A DNA stretch of 64,000 nucleotides from Dendrophyllia cribrosa (taxonomy: Eukaryota > Cnidaria > Anthozoa > Scleractinia > Dendrophylliidae), in NCBI GenBank assembly GCA_024195265.1, contig JAJLRJ010000006.1, positions 12,899,139 to 12,963,138 of the forward strand, in the 5' to 3' direction. The notes beneath the pieces were generated by a model. The model searched no databases. It saw only the letters and a list, made by a program, of their open reading frames with translations, and was not told where the DNA came from. A program made the position numbers and the translations under genes. Below, in pieces: positions 25,401 through 37,400 of this stretch (its first letter is position 1; every line of letters begins with the position of its first letter).

Positions 25401-28400
25401 CGTACACTGGGAAGATCACACATTCGCTATGCATCTTCTTCTGATGATACCAGCAATCAGGTGACTAATTTTCTCATCACTAAAGAGAATGTGATCATCG
25501 CAGTTATGCATCAACTGAAGCAGTTGCAATTAGAACCTGAAAAAATATTTTAATTTATTCGATAATTTAAATAATTTAATTTATCGATTCGATAATTAAA
25601 ATAATTTAATTTATAATGGTAATTGAAATGAGTGGAGTGCAATTTGGTCTGAAATCATACGCGTGATTTCAAAATCGAACGAGCGCACAGCGCTGAGAGC
25701 ACTGCTGAGAGCCAATCAGATTGCAAGGATCACCAGTGATTTCAAAATGGATTTAATAAATTCGATAATTAAAATAATTTAATTTATTCGATAATTAAAA
25801 TAATTTAATTTATTCGAAAAATAATGTAATTTATAAATAATTTACTCATCACTAAAGAGAATGTGATCATCACAGTTACGCAGCAACTGAAGGAGTTGAA
25901 ATTAGAACCTGAAAAAATGTCCAGGCCTCGACGGAATTCGAACCCATGACGTTTGCGATTCCGGTACAAACGCTTTATGACTGAGCTACAAGGCCAGATG
26001 GGAGCTTGGTCAATTTTGAATTGTGAATCCATTTTCATAATATACACATTATCTTCGGCTCATCACTGTTTGATAAACCAGAACTTGACTGATTATTTAA
26101 GCAGAATTTCCCACTGCATTCTGGAATCTCTCCCCACACGCTGGTCCACACAAAACGAGGACTGTATCTTTTCTTTTCTGCGGTTTATTACGACTCTTCA
26201 ACGTTACACATCAGTCGTACAATCCAACAATCTAATAGCAATCTAGTAACAATCAAGTAACAATCTGCGTTCACAATCTTACAATCACAATCTTTTCTAC
26301 AATCTGGTACAATCTCGTCTAAAAGTTACAATATTCAACGTATTTATTCATGTTATGCGGATATACGCCTTTACTACGCCTTGATACGTAAATCCGGCTA
26401 CATTCTACAGTAATGAAGATACACAGTTATTTCGTTACATTTTGCCAAGGCATGGGTAAACGATTGTATTATTGCGTGTAACTAATTCTATCCCACGCCT
26501 GTCTGAATATTACTGTTTACAAATCTGTCGTTACATTTCTTTACGTCACAAACAGTTCCTTTTACAACCAAAATCTGTTACATGTACTGTCATCACCATA
26601 TGACTCACTAAAAAATCACGCAATTTATAGCTAAGAAATTATCACAACAATTATATGAATGCTTTCCTCAAAAGGAACGATAAACGACTTACTTGGAGAA
26701 ATGGTTGATCAAGAAGATGGCAAACAAAGACGATCTGATGTTCCATGTCATCCACTCCTTAAAGCCAGAAAAAGTTCAACACCTGTACCTGACGATAGAC
26801 TTGATGAGGCGAGTTGTTTCTTTCCTGCTTGCGTCTGTGGGTGCGTGGGTGGGTGTGTGCTTGCGTGCGTGTGTGCACAAAATGTACTTGCTTTCTTTTT
26901 TCCAATTTGTTTTTAACTCATAAACTTACAAGACAGCCTTCTTACAGACACCTGTTTTGCTTTCTGCATCCGGGAGGGTAAAGGCATCATTGGAATTGTT
27001 GTGGAGTACGGGGGGGGGGGGGGGGAGGGTTGTGGGTTGTGGTGGCAGTATTTAGGTGTCAGGACAAGCTAGGGTGGGTATCCCCCCCCAGCAAAGCACC
27101 TCGTAAAAGCACCAGCAAAGCACCTCGTAAACCAGTAAAACGTTTATTTCAATTGCGACCTCTCAACCAGCCAAAAATATATGTTTTTTTTTCTTTTTGT
27201 ACTTACAGCTCCTTTGCAGTATTGGATCGTCCAGCCACGAGTGTTTGTTGTACCCAGACCTCTGTCTGAATGAACCCGGCCCCTCCCCTGAGAGTGTGTT
27301 GCATGACATGGAGTGTGACGTCATTGATGCTGTCCTGGAACAAAACTCCAGCGAGAAGTCACGTGTGGAGAACGATGTGAATGACCCCAGGTTTGCTTCA
27401 TGGATAAATAAATATCTACCTGGGAGAAGTACACTGTTGTCTGATTTTCTAAAAAAGTATTTGGGATAAAACACAGCACTGTAGGAAAGAACTGCTCAAC
27501 AGGTTCATTTGAATGATCACACTTGAGCACCATGTACAGACTAAATAAAGGATTATTTATATGGTGCGCACATCGCATTTGCTCATGTAATTCTGAGACT
27601 AACATCGGGCGTCAGGTTATGAAGGCGCCTCAGGTAGCCACTACTGTATGGGGCCCCTCCTCTGCTCCATAGCTTTTATGTGAATGGTCACACTTCAGGG
27701 ATATATCCACAGACTCAATAGCATAGTATTGCTCAATAGCATCATTTGAATGGTCACACTTACATGTAATAAACAGCACCACAGGAACGTACTGCTCAGG
27801 ACTCCACCTTGTAAAACATAATAAACAGAACCACAGAAAAGTACTGCGAAATAACTTCCATTTGAATGGTCACACTTTAGGATTTCATCCACACACTCAA
27901 AAGTTAGAACCACCTTGTACAGTATAATAAACAGTACCACAGGAAAGTACTGCTCAGTTGCTTTCATTTGAATGGTCACACTTTAGGATTTCATCCACAC
28001 ACTCAAAAGTTAGAACCACCTTGTTCAGCATAATAAACAGTACCACAGGAAATTCATGCTTAAAGCTTTCATTTGAATGGGCACACTTTAGGATTTCATC
28101 CACACACTCAAAAGTTAGAACCACCTTGTACAGCATCATAAACAGTACCACAGGAAAGTACCGCTTAGTAGCTTTCATTTGAATGGTCACACTTTAAGAT
28201 TTCATCGTGACTCAAAAGTTGAAAGCACCTTGTGCAGCAAAATAAACAGTACCACAGGAAAGTACTGCTCAGTAGCTTTCATTTGAATGGTCACACCGCA
28301 GGATTTCATCCACAGTTAAAACCACATTGTATAGCACATTACCCAATGGCACAGTAAAAGGTACTTCTCTATAGCTTTCATTTGAATGGTCTTCTGTATG

Positions 28401-31400
28401 ATGGAAAGGGTTGATTGTATTTTTCATTTATTGCTTGTGACGGTCGAGAAACTAAAACCCAAAACGTTAGAGAACTCGTCTGTTAATTGGGACACTGTTG
28501 CTTTCAGTCTGTCTTCGCTTGCATCCTCTCCTCCTCCTTATGAAGTCCCTGTGTCGCCATTCCAGTTGTGCCGGTTTGTAGTCAGTCAAACTGGTATGAT
28601 GGCTTCAGAGAAAAGGTGAGGAACCTAAAATAATTTTACAAAGATACTAATTGTTATAAAGGCCAAGAATAAACTGGTTCAGCTAATGTCGACCGAATGT
28701 TGAGGGAAAATGTTGAAACCGTGCAAAAGGGTCTTAAGAGAGACATTAGGCCGCATTTACGGCAAATGCAAACGGCATAAACTATCACGTGATCACAATT
28801 TTGCCGCCTTTTTTTTCACGTTTACCGATTGTCGTTTGCTGTTTCACCGGAACAGCGCAAGGTCTTCTTTTCGCATTTGTAAACCCCTTTTTATTTTAAC
28901 ACCTTAAATCGCTTTGCCACATTCACTATCCTAGTTTAAAGGGGCTATGATACATTTCTAGTGTTACATTGTTAAGAATGTAACAACATATTTATATTAG
29001 TGAAGACCCAAAAATAATGGTCTGTTTTGTTTGAAATTCCCATGAGTAAATATAAGTGTCTTGGGCTGCAGATGGCCAGGATAGAAATGGATGCAGTATG
29101 CAGCTCTTACAAGGTCTTCTCTGATTTGCTGAGAAAACAAACAACACGACAATGGACCCTAGTCCTAAAAACAATAGAGCTGCGTGATACCCAGGTCCAA
29201 TGAAATTAGAGGTTGTTAAGAGCTGCGTGGTAATGGATTACCACTTAAAAATTGACCTAATTGATTCCTTTCTCTTATTGTTCTATAAGCATTTCGTGTA
29301 TAAGAAAGGCACTTTCAAAATCCCTGTAACAAAGCTACTTTAAGCTCACGACTGTTTAAGTAATGATCCGCACAAGAAGGAAAGAGCTAACGGCTATGCA
29401 CGATGGAATGTCAACTTTTTTCATTGTTACAACTAGTGATCTCATTGGTCTAGACTCAAAGACCGCTAAAAAGTTAGGTTTCAAGGTGCATTTTGTTTGA
29501 TTTTTTAAACGTTTCATGTAATTTAAGACCCAATCGCAAAATATGCAAATTTTTAAAGAAATTGTATGTGGGGAACCAGCAAAATTATTAGCTATTGTCT
29601 TCTGCTATTCTGATTGGTTAAGCATGAACATTTCCTAAAATTTATCTAAGGCAAATGGATGTTCTTTATTTTTATACTGAAATATAATTATAAACCATCA
29701 GCTCCTCCCCTATTCTTGAAATCAAAGACATTCTATGTGAGAAAGACCCAATGCCGCAGAACAATGAAGTTTACTGTAGTTCTTATGTGGAGCGTTACTT
29801 AATATTTTGTTCTATTATTCCATAACTGGTAAAATGAGTGGTGGTAAATCTATTACATTGAAAGGCAGTCACAGTTACTATAACGTCTTACAATTTTAGT
29901 AAGCCACACCCCAACCAATAACACTAAATAAAGGTAATACTGTGAAAAGTTGGGTTTTTAAGTGAGTTTGCGTAAAGCTGACCATAAACGGCAACCTTGC
30001 GTCCGCCGTTGCTATAGAATGCGATGCTAAACGCTAATATCTCCATCGCTCAAGCTCATTGCTCTCATTTACGGTTCAAAATTAAAAAAAACAACAAAGG
30101 AAATGCAGTTGTGGTCTTCTTCGTTTTTGATATATTACGTCACGGGATTTGAGTAAGTTTTGTCACTTATAAAGTACATGTAGTCTTTAAGTAGAACCAA
30201 TCCCTGATGATTAAATGGTGTTATGAAACAGTAAGTAACATTATGTTTTGTCTACAGGACTAAGATCGATCTTCTGAAGAAGAATGACCGTTTCTTGCGT
30301 GAGTTAAAGAACTTGGACAACAGACGCTGGTAAGAAAATCAAAGGGCTCTAAGAGCGATCTCGTGAATACAAAACAACGTATGGTTAAGTCCACAGATCG
30401 GTTTTAATTTTCCAGTTTGAGATCAAAGAATTAAATTGTAAAACAGATTTAAAACGGCCAAACCATCTTAGAGGCTATACACATGATACCGGGATGAGTT
30501 TCATTACGGAATGAGTTTCGTTCGTTCGTGCGGGAAATCGCTGAACCGGTGCAATTGTAACCGTTAGGAACCTATTGTATGGAACGGTTTTCAATTGAGT
30601 ATCGAAATTAATTTCGCAATTACTTTGGTTTTGCATTGCTACGCTTTCTCAGCTACAGTTTTTAACCGATTAGAAGTAAATGCGAAACCAATCGTGACTT
30701 ACTCACACCGTTTCTTCCGCGCTTGACGGCAGCTACATGTAATTGCTTTGAGTTCTAATTGGTTCATTAGATAGGTTGTCTCTTGTTATTGGCTAGAGTG
30801 ATAACTTTGGTTTAGGTTTGACGACAGTCGTCTAAAAACCGCTCTAACATTGAAAGTGTTCGCGAGTCTCTCTAATGCGATGGTTTGCTTTTCTCAGTCG
30901 CGAGACGCACAAAATAGCCTTGCTGTATGTGGCTCAGGGTCAAGAAGACAAGACGTCCATAATGTCCAACTGTGTGGGCAGCGAGGAATATGAACGGTTC
31001 GTGGCAGGCTTAGCTTGGGAGGTAAGTAACTCACTTGTGAACAAAACCATGAGTTCACACTCACACCCAAAACCGGTCAAGATTAAACTGACCAAAAAAC
31101 AATCTCGTTGGAAAATATGGACAAAAATGGCACCAAATTATGAAAGTGCTGCTTAAGAGCTTTCATTTGAATGGTCGGACGTTGGGGTTTCATTGAGAGA
31201 CTTGTGCTGTGTTCACACCAGAGGAAAACATGTCCAGTTTGATCACAAATGTAAGTGTTTATGTCAGGCGGCGCATTGCGTGAATCAAGATCGAAACATG
31301 TTTGTTCTGAGCATGATTGAAACTATCTCACAAGGTAGTTTTGATCTAAGCCAGCCGAAACACGTTAGCGCAAATGCCATCTCCTTGTCAAACACTACTT

Positions 31401-31445
31401 TGAATGAGATTAAACCAAAAAATCATGCAGCAGCAAGTTCGAGCT

Positions 31446-31480
<35 letters not shown>

Positions 31481-34400
31481 ACTCCCTATAATGTGCCCTA
31501 CGGGGATGCTCCGCCCGAAAGGTGTACCTATGTATGTGAAAGGGTAGGGATTTCATGAAGAATAGGAAATGGTAGCGAAAACACGAGTTGAAGCATAAAA
31601 AAGGTAGGGAAAACTGCAATTTAAGTATTATAAAAAGGGCCTTTCAAAATATATCAAACAGACGCACCCAAAGGTTATATGAAAGGGGTACCATTTTCAA
31701 CGTAAGGTATATGAAAGGGGTACCATTTTCAATGAAAGGTATATGAAAGGGATACCATTACGTGAAACGTGTTTTGAAATTGACTACGGATATGAACAAA
31801 GAAATTGCAAACATGTTTACAGGAAACGTGTTTCGTCTAAACATGTTTACTCTCATGTTTCGGTGCTGATGTAAACGCAGCATCAGTTGGACTAAATGGT
31901 TTTCGTTTGATCGTGGATGTTAAAGGGGCAGATGGTAGAAATCTTGCTCTATGAATGTCAGGTTTTCATATGGTACCCAGTGATTGTGCTATCGCTGAGT
32001 TAAAAGTTCACCATTTTAGCAACCGTCGTTTTACCTTGTACACGTCATGTAAAAAACACCATGTGTCTACTCAATTAAGATGTTAATTCAATCTGTGTGT
32101 TTGTCAGGTGGATCTTTCCAAGCACACAGGATTTCTCGGCGGGTTGGAGAAGAATCTTTCAACCGGTACTACGGCCCCGTACTACTGCAATTCAACGACT
32201 GAAGTGATGTTTCATGCGTCCACTAGGATGCCTTTAGCTTCGGACAGCACCGGCTTCAACAAAAAGGTAAAACATTTTTTAACAGTAAAACACCTCTTTA
32301 CGACCACATCTGTATTACGGCCTCTTTGTTTAGTTCGAACAAAAACCTAGCCATTTTCTTATCCAAAAACCCCATCAATGCGACCACCCCGTTAACGTTA
32401 ATACGAGCACGCCGTTAATGCGACCACGCCGTTAATGCGACCACCCCGATAATACGACCATCTCATTAATACGACCACGCCGTTAAGCGATCACCCCGTT
32501 AATACAACCTCCCCTTTATACGACCACCTCATTAATGTGACCACGTCATTAATACGACCACCTCCGTTAATGCGACCCCCCAGTCAATGCAACCTCCCTG
32601 TTACTGCGACCATCCCTTTAATACGACGTGCTAGCTGCCTATTTTCCCTCGCTTGGCACCAGTTGCATGTTTTAACGCCCTCGGTGCTATGTGTGTTTAT
32701 TGCGGTAACTGATGATGGATTGTCGTAATGTCGTTTTGCCAGGTCCGACACCTTGGTAACGATGAGGTGCATATCGTGTGGTCAGAACATTGTCGAGACT
32801 ACAGGCACGGCATCGTAAACACTGAGTTTGCAGATGTGATGATTGTCATTTATCCACTGGAGAACCACTTATTTAGGATACAAATCATCAAGAAACCCAA
32901 GGTTGGAAACCATTTTAATAGAGCTTTTTACCGATACGGCAGCCATTCTGTTTTTGCACCCCTGGCTATCCCTTAATGACCACCGAAATTAATATTTTCC
33001 TTTGTTAACAATTAATTTCTGTGGTCATTATGGGATGCCAGGAGCAAAATCAATATGGCTGCCGTATCGGTAAAAGGTCTATTATTGTATATAAAGAAAA
33101 GAATCCTCGCTATGATGGACACATGGTAGCTTTCCGTAAACACGGATTCGCCTGTGCCCATTCATGCAACTAGGAGGAGAAAGAGAGAACGTGGTGACGT
33201 TTCGAGCGAGATTCTATGTCTGAGCAAATTATTGTGAAGATGAAAATATGAACGAAACTTGCTATAAAAAAAACTCAAGTCGCTCTTGCGCTGTTGCAGG
33301 ATATTTTTTCAAGAGAGTTGGCTTGCAGGTTATATATATTTTTTTCTCAGGAGGCGGTATGCACGTCTCGGAACGCCTCACAGGATTGGCTGAGAAAACA
33401 ATAGAACAAACAGAACAATGGACCCTAGCCCTGAAAACAATACATGTGCGTGATACCCAGGTCCAATGAAATTAGAGGCTCTGAAGAGGTGCATGGCTAC
33501 TGTTTTTCAAAATCACCCATAATACAATGATTTTCAACCCAAACACAATTATTGCGATTACCGTGAGATGCTGTACAACCTGGGCTATTAAATCTCACAT
33601 GTTAAGAGCAAGTCAACTGCACCTCACCTGGAAATCCCGTTTTATCCTTGAGTTATTTTCAGGCTTAATTTGCAATTGCATAATGAAACTTTTCAGGTAA
33701 CTCTGATGGATTAACATACCATTCGGAAGGAGAGGGGTTGGATTAGTCGTAGTCCCTTGTGTCCCTCTGTGCTTCATTCATCATTAACCCTGTCACTTCC
33801 AGAGATAATTATGGATACATGTAATTTTGTTGTAACTTTTGAGGCTTTGGACGAAATCCTGTGTTGAGAGTTTTCAAATGAAACCTCCACGGCAGTACTT
33901 TTGCATGTTATAATTTTTTTTTGTAATTTTATATAATAAAAGTTGGGTTTTTCTTGAATTTTGATATTTGGAACTCTTGGGAGTTAGCTAAGAGCCGGTG
34001 CTGATGAACGTCTGTTTTCTTTCTTTCTGTAAGGTTCCAATGTTTGGACCCTTGTTTGACGGTGCATTGGTAGACAGGCAAGTGTTACCTTCTCTCGTCA
34101 GAGCTACCGCCATCAATGCCAGCCGAGCAAGCAGAGAACTTCTTCCGCTGTATGAGCGATAGTATCCTTGCTGTGAGTAAAATAGAGCTACCGAGGTTGT
34201 CAGCCTGCAAGCCAGCTCACAGGCTCGGAGGCAGGGATTCGTAGGGGGGTGGGGGGGCTCCACGACTGCTGCAATAGGCAATAGGAATGCAACGAGGAAT
34301 CAGGATGTACAATGAGCTTGTCAACCGCCACCAGGAGAGATGGGTGGGTCACGAAAGTTGACTGTCGTTTTCGAGAACCGATGAAATGACCACGTTTTAG

Positions 34401-37400
34401 ATGGAGCGACCAAATTTATAATCAAACAGCGCAATGCATTAGTACCCCAACAAGAATGCGCAATCACAGGGCAATGCGTTGAGATTGCAAAAATGTTTGC
34501 TCTGCGCTAATTAATTATGCAGTGAGAATAGTGAAATATATCCGCTCGTTTTGGGTGTGATGTGCGTTAAAGCGAGTGGATTGGCGTTCTGCATTTTTTG
34601 GAGATTTTTCTTTAATTTCCCACAAGCTACGAAGAACGCGAAACGTGTATTGAACGAATTGTCAAGAACCACAAAGAGGCTACAACGTATGAGGAATACG
34701 CTTCCCTGGTGTTCTGTCCCATGCCGAGAACCCCTGGAAGCGAGCCTCCCACTCCGCTGCTGTCAGCGGCTGAACGCTATCCTATGTTGCGCACGCAGAC
34801 TGTATCCAGCGGGAGTTTTTCTAACACCGAAAAGGCGGCCATTCGTAATAGATCCAAAAGTGCGGTGTCTTCTCCGAGAATATTGAGCAATAAGTTACTA
34901 GGTGAGTACTAGGTGAGTGCCTTTGTGTCGTCAATATCAGTTCTTCTTTTTGTTTGTTGAAGTCGCGAGGTCGCATCGGTGAATCTTTGCTTACAATTAT
35001 TTTCTCACTTGCATATGCACATCATTCTCTTATCCAGCTACAAAAAAAATCAACTCCAACTGTTTAAAGTGTAAAGCACAATTCGCTTTCTCTGGAGATT
35101 TGAGCCCGATATACTACAACCCTGGCCAATACTTCTTGGGACACTCACTGAAATTACACGCAAAAATACGCTTCCCTAATATATTTTTATCCTACTATTC
35201 AGTATGCTTCTGAATGTCGTTATCACATGCCATTTCAGTCCTCCCCCATCCCCACAGCAATGTTGATTGCCGTGAAAACAATTTGTTACCCGTGAGGTCA
35301 ACATTGCACTGGGGAGGGGGAAGGGGGAATGCTTAAAATTGCAGAGTTATTTCGGAAGTGTCCCAAGAGTATTGGCCAGGGTTGTCCGAAACCGTAAGGA
35401 AAAGGTTTTAATCGTGAAAAAAGCACAAAGAAAGGTGGGTAAATTGTAGGTACGGAAGTGCACATTAAGTAGTTAAGTGTTCTCTTTATGTGTATTGCAG
35501 TACTGTGCGTGCCTAGGCGGGTCGCCGGGTTAACGTTCGATCATTCGTTTTAGAATTTTGACGAAAGTTTAATGATTTCACATGCGGCTGAGTGCAAGAC
35601 TGTTTTACGCCGTTTTAAATATGAAAGTCCCGATGTTAAATCGCTATTGCGAATTGTATGGTAGGAGTGATGCCTTGGGACGGCAAAATAATGGAGTGGA
35701 ATGCCTAGCGTCCACATTATATATTTACTTTGAAAGCATTGCGTGACAGCAACACGTTGTAACAGTTCTCACTATTATTTCTAGTCATTTCTCACTATTT
35801 CGAAGAGACCTGCCGGACAGCCAATAGCTTTTTTAAAAATAAACTGGCATGGAATTCTATCGCTTGTGTGTTATCTTTGTTTTGTACTCGTTTTCATATA
35901 GCACAGGAACCGTGTGGCTATTTATGAACATTTCTCACCAAAATGGCAGTAAAATGATTTAATTAAATTTCATTTTTTGTTATGTTATTGAAGTGAGAAA
36001 TGTTGAAAATCATACATATCGGCCCTAATGTGTAGACAAATCCATCTCATGAACAAGATCAGATGATAGCGACACTACTGACGCTCTTCGACAGATCAGA
36101 AGTTGATTAAAAACATTTCAAAAATTAATTTTTTTTTGGTGAGAAATGTTGCCGAGAAATGTTGCCTAGAAATGTCACAAATAAAGTAAGTCGACATGAT
36201 AGACACAACATGTCACGCGCTATCTGAGCTGCGTTATCCAACTGAAAATAAACTTAGCGTAGCAGCGACCACATGGAATTAAGTCTTGCTGTTTCTCCTG
36301 TGGTATTTGTCTCCAGAATCGCCTAAGTGGCAACGCTTACGCATAAAGAACGGACGCCACAGCGCGCGAATCGCGCGTAAATTGGACCTCATTTTCGTGA
36401 TGCAGAATTCTAAAATCTCGTAAAGTAGGCACAAAAACAGGCGACACACGATCAATGAAAGCACATAATAGCTTGTCCGCCAAACTTGTAACACCACTGT
36501 TACAAATGAAAGCTTAGTTACAATAACAGACTATGTAAAGAACACGACAATCCAAATATGAGCTATCTTCTCGCTAACAGGCCCTTGAAACTGAGTCACA
36601 TAGCTCAGTGCATATATTGCGATGTTCACCAGTGGAGATAAATGTCAATTCTTTGCGATCACTATTACAAACATGGCTACCTCGACAGTAATACCAACGA
36701 AAATAACACCATAGAAGAACAGAAAGTCTATTTCTATTACAAAGCCTATTTCAGACAACCCTGGCCAATACTTCTTGGGACACTCACTGAAATTACACGC
36801 AAAAATACGCTTCCCTGATATATTTTTATCCTACTATTCAGTATGCTTCTGAATGTCGTTATCACATGCCATTTCAGTCCTCCCCCATCCCCACAGCAAT
36901 GTTGATTGCCGTGAAAACAATTTGTTACCCGTGAGGTCAACATTGCACTGGGGAGGGGGAAGGGGGAATGCTTAAAATTGCAGAGTTATTTCGGAAGTGT
37001 CCCAAGAGTATTGGCCAGGGTTGTAGGTTCTCTTTGGGCAATGCTGTTTTTAAAACTCAAAATTTACAAAAAAATGTGTGACTCATTAGCGCTTTTGCCA
37101 CCCAGCAATTCTTGGTTTGCAACCACGTGACAAGGCGGCCATGTTGGTGATCAATACAATACAATTTTTTTTAGCAGAATTTGCATGAAAATAGAGTTTA
37201 GTTCCCAGCGGAGAGAAACGGTTTTGTTCTTGACCACCAACATGGCCGCGGTGACGTCACGTGCAAACCAGCAATTTTGCAGTTTTTGATAGCTGATATT
37301 TCCTTAAAGGGAGGGTTTCACGGTTCGGCGCATGTGCAAGCTATGACGTAACCCATTTAATTTCATTGTTTTAATAGTCCAATCGGAAGCGAGTGGATAA

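Noticed and set aside
25921..25997. tRNA gene on the minus strand
   Set aside because: Acceptor and B box look good, but the D and anticodon arms do not fold with a 7-nt loop, and the body continues as a repeated SINE; called SINE.
32371..32628. CRISPR-like array (regular ~18-bp units)
   Set aside because: Units are degenerate, have no spacer/repeat distinction, and the DNA is animal; it is a minisatellite.
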